DNA of 64,000 nt from CAWJAP01 sp963834365 (GTDB lineage: Bacteria; Acidobacteriota; Vicinamibacteria; Vicinamibacterales; Vicinamibacteraceae). The position numbers and the translations under genes were made by a program. The notes beneath the pieces are model-generated. The model ran no database searches, was not told the origin of the DNA, and was given only the letters and a program-made list of their open reading frames with translations. The DNA lies in NCBI GenBank assembly GCA_963834365.1, contig CAWIBS010000035.1, positions 310,001 to 374,000 on the forward strand. Direction: 5' to 3'. Numbering within the stretch: the stretch's first letter is position 1; the number at the start of each line of letters is the position of its first letter. Below are positions 53,932 to 62,053 of the stretch, piece by piece.

Positions 53932-56207
53932 TGCGTTCGACGATTGGCACCTATCGCATCGATCGGCGTCTCGGCGAGGGCGGCATGGGCATCGTCTACG
54001 CGGCGTTCGACCAGCGCCTCCGGCGTGCGGTGGCCGTCAAGACGCTCCGCACGGACGGCACGGATGCGGCGGGCCGCGAGCGGCTGTGGCGTGAAGCGCG
54101 CGCTGCCGCCGCCGTCACGCACCCCAACATCTGCCAGATCTACGACGTCGATGAAGCCGACGGCGAGATCTACGTCGCCATGGAGCTGCTCGAAGGCGAG
54201 TCGCTCGGCGCGCGGCTCGCCCGCGGCCCGCTCGACGCGCCGGAGGCGAGCGCGATGATGCTGCGCGTGCTGGCGGCGCTCGACGCGATCCATGCCCGCG
54301 GGCTCGTTCATCGCGATCTCAAGCCGTCGAACGTGTTCCTGACGCCGCACGGGGTCAAGCTGCTCGACTTCGGCCTCGCCGTGCCGGCCGCGCGGGACGC
54401 GTCGGACATCGAGACGACGCGGATCACGCAGCCCGGCGTGCTCATCGGTACGCCGCAATACATGTCGCCCGAGCAGGTGCGGGGAGAGACCGTCGACGCG
54501 CGGGCCGACGTGTTCGCGGCCGGCATCCTGCTCAGCGAGATGCTCACGGGCCGCCCGCCCTTCGATGGACCGACGGCGATCGACGTCCTGCACGCGGTGC
54601 TCCACGAAAGCCCGCGCGTCGGTCCGCAAGCGCTCGGGCCGGCGGCGGCGGTGATCGCGCGGGCGCTCGCCAAGCGACCGGAAGATCGCTACCTCTCGGC
54701 GCGGATGATGGCCGAGGCCCTGCAGTCGACGATGGGCGCCTCACGCCGCAACAGCCCTCCCGACGCGCCGACGGAGCCGACGCCCGCCGCCGCCCCGACG
54801 ACGCGGCTGATCGTCCTCCCGTTCCGGCAGCTGCGCCCCGACCCTGAGACCGACTTTCTCGAGATCGGCCTGGCCGACGCCATCACGACGTCACTCGGCG
54901 GGCTCCGATCCATGGTCGTGCGCTCGAGTCTCGCGGCGATGAAGTTCGTGCACCAGGGCACGCCCGACCTCGCGAAGATCGCGCGCGAGGCCGACGTGGA
55001 CGTCGTGCTCACGGGAACGCTCCTGCGCGCCGGATCGTCCGTGCGTGTCTCCTCGCAGCTGATCGAGGTGCCGGCTGGCACGATGCTCTGGTCGGATCAG
55101 TCGCAGGTGCCCCTCGACGATGTGTTCCGCTTTCAGGACGAGCTCGCGGAGCGCATCGTGTCGTCGCTCGAGCTGCCGCTCACGGCGCGCGAGCATCGGC
55201 TCATGCACCAGGACGTGCCCGCCAGCCCGCGGGCCTACGAATGGTACCTGCGCGCCGTGCAGCTCGGGGTCCAGCCGCGGCGATGGACGGAGGCGCGCGG
55301 GCTGCTCGAGCGCTGCGTCGCCGAGGACGCGAGCTACGCGCCGGCGTGGGCGCGACTCGGCCGCATCTACCGGGTTCTGGCGAAGTACGGGGACGAATCA
55401 CGCGAGCGCGATTATGGGCACGCCGAGGAGGCGTTCCAGAAAGCGCTGCAGATCAGCCCGGAGCTCGGGCTCGCACACGCAGGCTACGCCGCGCTCGAAG
55501 TGGATCTCGGACGCGCGGCCGACGCGATGTCGCGGCTGCTCACGCTCGCCCAACGGCAGTCCACCGACCCGACGATCTTCGCCGCGCTCGTTCTCGCCTG
55601 CCGGTACGGCGGACTGCTCGACGCCTCGATCGCCGCGCACCAGCGCGCGCGGTTGCTCGATCCGCGCGTCCAGTCCAGCGTCAGCCACACCTACATGGCG
55701 CTGCATCACTATCGGCGCGGCCTCGAGGAGTCGTTGACGGCCACCGATGTCGTGAGAGGACCGCTGCTCGCGCTCTGCGGGCGCAACGACGAGGCGATCC
55801 GGTCGGCAGAAGAGGACGAGGCCCGCCTCCTCGGCGTCGAGGCGCTCTTCGCCAGGCAGTTCAGATTCGTCATGCTCGAGCGGGTCGAGGAGGCGCGGGC
55901 CACGGCGGACGCAATCCTGCGATCGAACTTCCGCGATCCCGAGGGCATCTATTACCTGGGGATCTGCGTGGCGAAGATGGGAGACCACGACTTCGCCGCC
56001 GACCTGCTGGAGCGCGCGGTGCGTGGCGGATACAACAACCCGCTCGCGCTCACGACCCACGAGTGGCTGGCGCCGCTGAAGGGCCTGCCGGCGTTCGACG
56101 CCGCGGTGAATGCGGCGCTCGATGGCCACCTGCAGGCAGTGGAACTGTACGGCGCCTCGGACGGCCCCGCCGTGCTCGGCGTCCCGGCGCGCCCGCAGGT
56201 CGCGTAG
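53931..56207 (+). CDS. Ser/Thr protein kinase with TolB-like and TPR domains
   Basis: 758 residues. The kinase domain (about 8-265) has RRLGEGGMGIVYAAFD, K37 in VAVKTL, HRDLKPSNVFLTPHG, DFGLAVP and YMSPEQVRGE. A second domain, LIVLPFRQLRPDPETDFLEI to LWSDQSQVPLDDVFRFQDEL, is the FlgO/TolB-N-like module seen between kinases and TPRs in Acidobacteria. The rest is TPR repeats (YAPAWARLGRIYRVLAKYGD, LGLAHAGYAALEVDLGRAAD). I see no transmembrane helix, unlike the kinase at 22040, so it is probably cytosolic and may respond to partners bound by the TPRs. It is translationally coupled to the aldehyde dehydrogenase. Confidence 0.92.
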   Translation: MRSTIGTYRIDRRLGEGGMGIVYAAFDQRLRRAVAVKTLRTDGTDAAGRERLWREARAAAAVTHPNICQIYDVDEADGEIYVAMELLEGESLGARLARGPLDAPEASAMMLRVLAALDAIHARGLVHRDLKPSNVFLTPHGVKLLDFGLAVPAARDASDIETTRITQPGVLIGTPQYMSPEQVRGETVDARADVFAAGILLSEMLTGRPPFDGPTAIDVLHAVLHESPRVGPQALGPAAAVIARALAKRPEDRYLSARMMAEALQSTMGASRRNSPPDAPTEPTPAAAPTTRLIVLPFRQLRPDPETDFLEIGLADAITTSLGGLRSMVVRSSLAAMKFVHQGTPDLAKIAREADVDVVLTGTLLRAGSSVRVSSQLIEVPAGTMLWSDQSQVPLDDVFRFQDELAERIVSSLELPLTAREHRLMHQDVPASPRAYEWYLRAVQLGVQPRRWTEARGLLERCVAEDASYAPAWARLGRIYRVLAKYGDESRERDYGHAEEAFQKALQISPELGLAHAGYAALEVDLGRAADAMSRLLTLAQRQSTDPTIFAALVLACRYGGLLDASIAAHQRARLLDPRVQSSVSHTYMALHHYRRGLEESLTATDVVRGPLLALCGRNDEAIRSAEEDEARLLGVEALFARQFRFVMLERVEEARATADAILRSNFRDPEGIYYLGICVAKMGDHDFAADLLERAVRGGYNNPLALTTHEWLAPLKGLPAFDAAVNAALDGHLQAVELYGASDGPAVLGVPARPQVA

Positions 56208-56290
56208 GGTCGTTGGTTGGTCTTTGGTCTTCGGTCTTTGGTCTTCGGTCGTCGGTCGGTCGCTGGTCGCTGGTCCGTTGGTCGTTGCCT
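56208..56290. repeat. GGTCTTCGGTCTTTGGTC / GGTCGCTGGTC repeat array
   Basis: The whole gap between the convergent kinase and egtD genes consists of GGTCTTTGGTCTTCGGTCTT words grading into GGTCGGTCGCTGGTCGCTGG. The period is seven to nine bases. The unit is shared with 33444-33500 and 41430-41470. Confidence 0.82.
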
Positions 56291-56293
56291 GGC

Positions 56294-57268
56294 TCACCCC
56301 GCCTCGAACAGCGAGAGCGCGAACTGACCCGGCTCGTCGATCCACTGACGGCGCAGCGTGAACCCGGCGCGGGCGCCGAGCGATCCCAGCTCACCGGGTC
56401 GGTACTTGTACGAGCTCTCCGTCCAGATCGTCTCTCCTTCGACCAGGTCCACGCGGCAGTCGGCGCCCGGAATGTCCGCGGTCTGTCGGGCCAGGCTGAC
56501 GAGATGCATCTCGACGCGCCGCTCGGACGGGCTCCATGTCGCCCGGTGCGCAAACGCCTCGACGCGGAAGGTCGCGCCGAGCTCACGGTTCATGCGGACC
56601 AGCAGGTTGAGGTTGAAGGCCGCCGTCACGCCAAGCGGATCGTCGTAGGCGAGGGCCAGACGCTCGGGCGGCTTCACGAGGTCGAGTCCGAGCAGCAGCG
56701 CATCGCCGGGTCTGAGCGCGCCGCGGATCTGGGTCAGCAGGCGAGCCGCGTCGGAGGCGTCGAAGTTGCCGAGATTCGATCCGAGAAACGCCACCAGCGC
56801 GCGGCCAATCGCCGCGCGCTTCCGCGAGAGCCGGGCGAGCCCCTCCTGATACGACGCGACATCGGTAGTGACACGAGCGCCCGGAATCTTCGCGAGCATG
56901 CGGGACGCGGCGTCGAGCGCCGCTGGCGACACGTCCACCAGATGCAGGCCGACGGGCCGCCCGAGGGCCGCGAGCTCGCGCGCGACGATGGCGATCTTCT
57001 CGCCGTTGCCGGGCCCGAGCTCGACGACGCAGTCGGGGCGGGCGGCTGCGACGACGTCGGCGGCGTGCTGCCGCAGCAGACGTGTCTCTGCACGCGTCAC
57101 CTCGTACCAGGGGAGGCGGCAGATCGCGTCGAAGAGCGCCGAGCCGAGATCGTCATAGAACCAGCGCGGCGGAATCCGCCGCGGTGACTCCTGCAGGCCG
57201 TCGCGGACGTCGCGACCGAACGGATCGAGCGCGCTGTCGTCGCGGCGCCGGGCGAGCGCCCCGCTCAT
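56294..57268 (-). CDS. egtD: L-histidine N(alpha)-methyltransferase
   Basis: 324 residues of the EgtD/DUF2260 family. PPRWFYDDLGSALFDAICRL then PWYEVTRAETRLLRQHAADV is the conserved N-terminal block. The SAM site is VVELGPGNGEKIAIVARELA with LHLVDVSPAAL. AFLGSNLGNFDASDAARLLT and YDDPLGVTAAFNLNLLVRMN then RELGATFRVEAF are diagnostic. It trimethylates histidine to hercynine, the first step of ergothioneine synthesis. The ATG overlaps the stop of egtB by four bases (57265-57268), so egtB-egtD form an operon. No egtA, egtC or egtE is visible in the window. Confidence 0.95.
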   Translation of the reverse strand: MSGALARRRDDSALDPFGRDVRDGLQESPRRIPPRWFYDDLGSALFDAICRLPWYEVTRAETRLLRQHAADVVAAARPDCVVELGPGNGEKIAIVARELAALGRPVGLHLVDVSPAALDAASRMLAKIPGARVTTDVASYQEGLARLSRKRAAIGRALVAFLGSNLGNFDASDAARLLTQIRGALRPGDALLLGLDLVKPPERLALAYDDPLGVTAAFNLNLLVRMNRELGATFRVEAFAHRATWSPSERRVEMHLVSLARQTADIPGADCRVDLVEGETIWTESSYKYRPGELGSLGARAGFTLRRQWIDEPGQFALSLFEAG

Positions 57269-58650
57269 GCCCGTTCCTCATGCGTGCCGGCGCCATGCGT
57301 GCCGGCGGCCACCGTCCGGAACGCGGCGTAGACGTAGGGGTAGGTTGGACGGAACCAGTTCCGGAAGCTGCGGCGCAGGAGCTCGCGGGCGGTCACCGGC
57401 GACGCGCCCTTCAGGACGAAGTGCTGCCCGTCGAAGAAGTCGGCCGAGTATTCCGGATATGCGGGCATCGGCTCGAACCCGGGAAACGGCTCGAACACCG
57501 TCGAGGTCCACTCCCAGCCGTTGCCCATCAGATCCTCGACCCCCCACGCGCTCTGGCCGGCCGGACGCGATCCGACGGGGACCGGGTCGTAGCCGGCGAA
57601 GTCGAAGTGCCCGCGCGTGACGTCGGGCTCCGCCTCGCCCCACGGGAAGGGGCGCTCGACTCCCTCGGGTGTGCCGAATGCGGCGCGATGGTACTCGGCC
57701 TCGGTCGGCAGGCGGCGCCCGCGCCAGCGTGCGAACGCCGAGGCTTCGGCCTGGCTGACGTAGACCGGCCAGGCGTCGGGCAGCGGCACACGCGCGAACT
57801 GCCCGCGCCACTGCCAGCCGTCCTCCGAACGCTCCCAGAAGAGTGGATGCCCGAGGCCGTGCTCGACCCGCCAGCGCCAGCCCTCGTCCGACCAGAGGGC
57901 TCGCGTGTCGTAGCCGCCAGCGTCGATGAAGCGCCGGAAGTCGGCGTTGGTCACGTTGTAGACGTCGATGTCGAACGCGGCCACGTCCACGCGGTGACCG
58001 TCGTACTCGTTGTCCCAGCCGAATGGCTGCTCGGCCGATGCTCCCAGCGTGGCGCGGCCGGCCGGGACGTGGACAGTCCGCGGCGGCGGCGGTGCGCCGC
58101 CGGTGTCGAGTGGTGGCGCATCGGCGGGCGTGCGCTTGCGCGCCGGATCGATCCGATGCCACATGTAGAGCAGCGTCTCCTGGTGCATCGCCTCGTGCTC
58201 GAGCATCGTGTGCACGCCGGCCGCGCGATCGAGGACCGGATGCCCCGGATGCACGAGCGGTGCGTGCGTGATCGCATCGACGATCAGCGCGTCCGCGGCG
58301 CGTGCGTACGCACGGACGGCATCGCGCGTCGGCCAGCCCTGGGGATTGCCCCGAGCCTGCGCCGTGCGCTCGTCCTCGGGATCGATCCCGCGCGCGAACA
58401 GCGTCTCGAGCGCCTCGTCGACGCCTGGGCGTCCGAGTCCGCGCTTGATCAGGACGATGACGTTGAAGGCCGGCAGATGGCCTTCGTAGAAGACGATGGG
58501 ATTGCGGAGGGCGATCGGCCGCTCGTAGTAGGTGGCCTCGTCGATCACATCGAAGAGGGCGTCCGAGCGCTGCCGGTTGCGGGTGAACCAGTCGAGAAAT
58601 ACCGGGCGCTCGGTCAAGCGGACGGGAGACGCGGTGGACGCTGGGGCCAT
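57265..58650 (-). CDS. egtB: Hercynine oxygenase (sulfoxide synthase)
   Basis: 461 residues from an ATG at 58650 preceded by GAGGAGAG; a longer open frame upstream lacks similarity. The N-terminal DinB-like domain has FLDWFTRNRQRSDALFDVID and the iron-binding HEAMHQETLLYMWHR (HxxxHxE). The C-terminal FGE-sulfatase-like domain has VHVPAGRATLGASAEQPFGW, ADFRRFIDAGGYDTRALWSD, RRLPTEAEYHRAAFG, VEDLMGNGWEWTSTVFEPFP and SPVTARELLRRSFRNWFRPT. It joins hercynine to a thiol (gamma-glutamylcysteine or cysteine) using O2 and iron. It is co-transcribed with egtD and makes the antioxidant ergothioneine. Confidence 0.95.
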   Translation of the reverse strand: MAPASTASPVRLTERPVFLDWFTRNRQRSDALFDVIDEATYYERPIALRNPIVFYEGHLPAFNVIVLIKRGLGRPGVDEALETLFARGIDPEDERTAQARGNPQGWPTRDAVRAYARAADALIVDAITHAPLVHPGHPVLDRAAGVHTMLEHEAMHQETLLYMWHRIDPARKRTPADAPPLDTGGAPPPPRTVHVPAGRATLGASAEQPFGWDNEYDGHRVDVAAFDIDVYNVTNADFRRFIDAGGYDTRALWSDEGWRWRVEHGLGHPLFWERSEDGWQWRGQFARVPLPDAWPVYVSQAEASAFARWRGRRLPTEAEYHRAAFGTPEGVERPFPWGEAEPDVTRGHFDFAGYDPVPVGSRPAGQSAWGVEDLMGNGWEWTSTVFEPFPGFEPMPAYPEYSADFFDGQHFVLKGASPVTARELLRRSFRNWFRPTYPYVYAAFRTVAAGTHGAGTHEERA

Positions 58651-58828
58651 GGACTCTCCTCGGGGCGTAGGATGCATCTCCCCCGCACCAGGGTACAGCC
58701 AAGGCCTCGAGTCGTCACCCGACAGTCAAGCGGCCAGCCACCGGCGCCCGGCCCTGAGCCTGGCTGCGGCACCGTTGCCCGTAGTAATGGGTGGACAGCA
58801 GTGCCGCAGCAGACCAGGTGCGTCGACG

Positions 58829-59317
58829 TTAGTTCGTGCCCGTGGTGCAGGTCGCTGAGACCATCTTCACCGCTGACACGCTGAGGGTCTTCCCCGCCTT
58901 CGCGGAGCCGCTCGGCGCGCTCTCACTCGGAGGGGCCGCGCTCGCGCTCCCGCTCCAGGTGCCCGACACTTCGACCGTGTGTCCGACGTGCGCTGCGATG
59001 TCGACACCCGACGCCGGCGAGAGCTTGATGTTCTTGCTCTCACCCGCCGAGGCTGGCGCGCTGGCGCTGGCCGTCGCGCCGCCGGCGCTCGCACTCGCGC
59101 CCATGTCCTTCTTCACATTGGCGAGCTCGAACGATCCGGCGTCCGCGCCGGCCTTCACACAACCCGTCAGCTTGACGTCCTTGTCCATCGAGGCCGACGC
59201 GGTCGGGGCCGGCGTCGACGGCTGAGGTGCGGGCTGGGGCGCCGGCTGCTGGGCCGAGGCTGTCAACGCAAAGGCCGTCAGGGCCGCCACACACGTTCCA
59301 GTAAGAGTCGTCTTCAT
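58829..59317 (-). CDS. Small secreted protein with GC...C core (family member 2), function unknown
   Basis: 162 residues. GGAGGCAAAAAC precedes the ATG. Signal peptide MKTTLTGTCVAALTAFALTA (cleaved near SAQ), then a Pro/Ala/Gln linker and KDVKLTGCVKAGADAGSFEL, KLSPASGVDIAAHVGHTVEV, SGTWSGSA and KTLSVSAVKMVSATCTTGTN. Core order and the two end cysteines match the protein at 51552, though the sequences are diverged. Low-complexity Ala/Ser stretches separate the core strands. It is transcribed from the gap beside the tRNA gene. Function unknown. Confidence 0.8.
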   Translation of the reverse strand: MKTTLTGTCVAALTAFALTASAQQPAPQPAPQPSTPAPTASASMDKDVKLTGCVKAGADAGSFELANVKKDMGASASAGGATASASAPASAGESKNIKLSPASGVDIAAHVGHTVEVSGTWSGSASAAPPSESAPSGSAKAGKTLSVSAVKMVSATCTTGTN

Positions 59318-59539
59318 GTTTTTGCCTCCTGTCTCTCTCGGTTCTATCGGTCTGAAAATGGGTCGAACGCTGGGTTCGATCAGAGGTGCCGTGGAGACTG
59401 GCGCCAGCCTCCGGTGCACGCGCAGAAGGGAGCAGGAACCATGCCACGCCCGCCTGCCGTGGCCGCGCGGGGTTTCAACGGGAATCCGTCTCTTTCTTTC
59501 CCGGCGGGCCCCACGACCGTGAGGTTTTTTCAGACCGTG

Positions 59540-59710
59540 GATGATTTGCGAACTGAGCCGCGGTGGCTGGAGCGGCTGGAGCGGCTGGACGGCTGGAGCG
59601 GCTGGAGCGGATAGAACGGCTGGAGCGGATAGCTCGTGGCTCTGGCTCTCACCCTGATCCCTGAATCCCTGATCCCTGGGGCCTGATCCCTGGGGCCTGC
59701 AGGCCCGTCC
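59540..59710. repeat. GGCTGGAGC array and CTGATCCCTGGGGC array
   Basis: The 432-base gap between 59318 and 59749 contains two arrays. At 59564-59630 there are at least six GGCTGGAGC units, some with GAT. At about 59650-59705 there are four CTGATCCCTGGGGC-type units (CTGAATCCCTGATCCCTG, then GGGGCCTG). The first part, 59318-59560, has no gene, repeat or RNA element that I recognise. The arrays end 40 bases before the tRNA. Confidence 0.8.
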
Positions 59711-59749
59711 GTGAGCGGCTGTGCTACTTTTGAGCTTTGCGCCTGGCCC

Positions 59750-59833
59750 GCGAGAGTGGCGGAACTGGCAGACGCGCCGGACTTAGGATCCGGTGGCCGC
59801 AAGGCCGTGGGGGTTCGAGTCCCCCCTTTCGCA
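59750..59833 (+). tRNA. tRNA-Leu (anticodon TAG)
   Basis: A complete class II tRNA. The acceptor stem is GCGAGAG (59750-59756) with CTTTCGC (59826-59832), including one G-U pair, and discriminator A59833. The anticodon stem CCGGA/TCCGG encloses CTTAGGA, giving anticodon TAG at 59784-59786 (reads CUA and related leucine codons). A long variable arm (GTGGCCGCAAGGCCGT) and the T-loop GGTTCGAGTCC are present. The 3' CCA is not encoded. It lies 44 bases upstream of the trigger factor gene. Confidence 0.97.
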
Positions 59834-59877
59834 CCCACCACCCCTTAAGCCCGCCATAGGATGGACCGATAAGCCCC

Positions 59878-61167
59878 ATGAAGGTCGAGTACACGGACGT
59901 CAGCGACACGCGCAAGTCCTTGAGCGTCGAGATTCCCCCTGATGTGGTCGAGCACGAAGTGGAGCGCGTGACGCGCGACCTCGCCCGAACGCTGAAGCTG
60001 CCGGGGTTCCGGCCCGGGAAGATCCCCGCCAAGGTCGTCCGGCAACGCTTCAAGCAGCAGATCCTGCACGAAGTCGCGCACGGACTCATTCCGCGCGCCG
60101 TGGAGGATGCGCTGCGGGAGCGGGGCGTCGAGCCGGTGGATACGCCGGACGTCAAGGATGTGTCGATCGACGAAGGGCGGCCGCTGACCTTCACGGCGGC
60201 GATCGAAACGGCGCCGCCGATCGACCCCGGCCCGCTGGAGAACATCCAGCTGCGGCGAGCGCCGGTGTCGGTCGAAGCCTCGGACGTCGACCGCACGATC
60301 GACCGCCTGCGCAACGGGCAGGCCCGATCCGAGCCGGTCGACGGCCGCGGGGCGGAAGTCGGGGACACGCTCGTGACCGACATGACCCGGCAGAGGCTGC
60401 CGGCCGAGGGCGGGGACACGCCGCCGCCCGAGTCGCTCACCGCGGTGGGTGTGGAAATTGGCGCCGAGGCGAATCCCCCGGGCTTCGACGCGCAGGTGCT
60501 GGGGCTGAAGATCGGCGACCAGAAGACGTTTCGCGTGTCCTTCCCCGCCGACTACCCGGTCGCGGACATGGCGGGCGCCGAGGTCGAGTATGCGCTGACG
60601 GTGACGGCGCTGCGACGGAAGGTGCTGCCGGACCTCGACGAGGAGTTCGCGAAGGGGGTCGGCTACGACTCGGTGGAGGACCTGCGGGCGTTCGTGCACG
60701 AGCGGCTCCTGCGCGAGGCCAGGCGCACGCAGGAGCGGGAGATGCGCCAGGACCTGCTGCGGCAGCTCGCCCGGCGGGTGACGGTGGACGCGCCCGAATC
60801 GCTGGTCACCCGCGAGGTCGATCGGCGGCTCCAGGAGTTCGCGCGCGGACTGGCGGAACAGGGCGTCGATCCGCGACAGGTGCAGCTCGACTGGAGCGAG
60901 CTTCGCGAGCGCCAGCGTGACAGCGCGATCGAGACGGTCAAGAGCGCGCTGGTGCTCGACGAGATCGCCCGGCGCGAGCAGATTGCCGCCGAGGCGTCGG
61001 AAGTGGAGGCGGAGGTCGAGCGGTTTGCGACGGAGAGCGGCCAGCCGGTCGCCACGGTCCGCCAGCAGCTCGAGAAGGAAGGCGCAATCAGCCGTATTTA
61101 TGCGGGGTTACGGCGGGAAAAGGCAATTGACTACGCGATCGGACGTGCTACAATCGTGGAGGTCTGA
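59878..61167 (+). CDS. tig: Trigger factor (ribosome-associated chaperone and prolyl isomerase)
   Basis: 429 residues, normal length. The N-terminal ribosome-binding domain has LKLPGFRPGKIPAKVVRQRF, the GFRPGK loop that docks on L23. The FKBP-like domain is GAEVGDTLVTDMTRQRLPAE to YPVADMAGAEVEYALTVTAL (about 155-245). The C-terminal arm has DLRAFVHERLLREARRTQER and TVDAPESLVTREVDRRLQEF. It protects nascent chains at the exit tunnel. It is followed by clpP, clpX and lon, a classic proteostasis order. The frame is intact. Confidence 0.97.
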   Translation: MKVEYTDVSDTRKSLSVEIPPDVVEHEVERVTRDLARTLKLPGFRPGKIPAKVVRQRFKQQILHEVAHGLIPRAVEDALRERGVEPVDTPDVKDVSIDEGRPLTFTAAIETAPPIDPGPLENIQLRRAPVSVEASDVDRTIDRLRNGQARSEPVDGRGAEVGDTLVTDMTRQRLPAEGGDTPPPESLTAVGVEIGAEANPPGFDAQVLGLKIGDQKTFRVSFPADYPVADMAGAEVEYALTVTALRRKVLPDLDEEFAKGVGYDSVEDLRAFVHERLLREARRTQEREMRQDLLRQLARRVTVDAPESLVTREVDRRLQEFARGLAEQGVDPRQVQLDWSELRERQRDSAIETVKSALVLDEIARREQIAAEASEVEAEVERFATESGQPVATVRQQLEKEGAISRIYAGLRREKAIDYAIGRATIVEV

Positions 61168-61288
61168 CCCCTTTCTGAACGCCTTCCCTGACAGCTCCAG
61201 AATGAATTCCCCCGGTAACCAGGGTTGCCGGTGCGCATGAACCGTTCGCCGCAGGGTGCGGCAGGCGTTGAACAGACGAGACGCGTCG

Positions 61289-61894
61289 ATGATGACCAGC
61301 CCGCGCAACCAGCTGATCCCCATGGTGGTCGAGCAGACCAACCGGGGAGAGCGCGCCTACGACATCTATTCCCGGCTCCTCAAGGACAGCATCATCTTCA
61401 TCGGCTCGCCGGTGGACGATCAGGTCGCGAATCTCGTGATTGCGCAGATGCTCTTTCTCGAGGCCGACGACCCCGATCGGGACATCCTGCTCTACATCAA
61501 CAGCCCGGGCGGGGCGATTACGGCCGGCCTCGCCATCTATGACACGATGCAGTTCATCAAGCCGGACGTCCAGACCTATTGCATCGGCCAGGCCGCCTCG
61601 ATCGCGGCCGTGCTGCTCGCCGCCGGGACGAAGGGCAAGCGATTCTCCCTCCCCAACTCGCGCATCCTCATCCATCAGCCCTGGATGTCGGGGCTGGGCG
61701 GGCAGGCGACCGACATCGACATCCACGCCAAGGAAATCCTGCGCATGCGCGAGCGCCTCAACGAAATCCTGGCGCATCACACGGGTCAGCCCGTCAAGCG
61801 TATCCAGGACGACACCGAGCGCGACTACATCATGGGTCCGGACCAGGGGAAGGAATACGGTATTATTGATGACGTCATCCGCAAGCGGACGTAA
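61289..61894 (+). CDS. clpP: ATP-dependent Clp protease proteolytic subunit
   Basis: About 201 residues from MMTSPRNQLIPMVVEQTNRG; an ATG 33 bases upstream is the alternative. RAYDIYSRLLKDSIIFIGSP, LLYINSPGGAITAGLAIYDT, the nucleophile S104 in YCIGQAASIAAVLLAAG and H129 in SRILIHQPWMSGLGGQATDI are standard. The Asp of the triad is in the ERDYIMGP region. Fourteen subunits form the proteolytic chamber, fed by ClpX. Length and motifs are normal. It starts 121 bases after tig. Confidence 0.97.
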   Translation: MMTSPRNQLIPMVVEQTNRGERAYDIYSRLLKDSIIFIGSPVDDQVANLVIAQMLFLEADDPDRDILLYINSPGGAITAGLAIYDTMQFIKPDVQTYCIGQAASIAAVLLAAGTKGKRFSLPNSRILIHQPWMSGLGGQATDIDIHAKEILRMRERLNEILAHHTGQPVKRIQDDTERDYIMGPDQGKEYGIIDDVIRKRT

Positions 61895-61929
61895 GGCCGT
61901 CCATTCGCGCCGGTTCCGGGCGGCGATCC

Positions 61930-61958
61930 GGCCCGCCGGCGATGCCGGCCGCCGGGCC
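61930..61958 (+). terminator. G/C-rich hairpin between clpP and clpX
   Basis: GGCCCGCCGGC and the downstream GCCGG...CCGGGCC form a long stem around GAT in the 159-base gap. There is no U-tract, so it may be an attenuator or processing site rather than a true terminator; clpX could have its own promoter after it. Confidence 0.4.
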
Positions 61959-62053
61959 CTGAGGGCGGCGCGATTCGACGGTCAGCCGATGCGGACGGCC
62001 GGCACGCCCCGGACGACGTCAGCGCCACCCACGCGACGCGGGACACGACAGAC

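Noticed and set aside
57082..58884. A 600-codon plus-strand frame opposite egtB
   Set aside because: Antisense shadow; both catalytic domains of EgtB are intact on the other strand.
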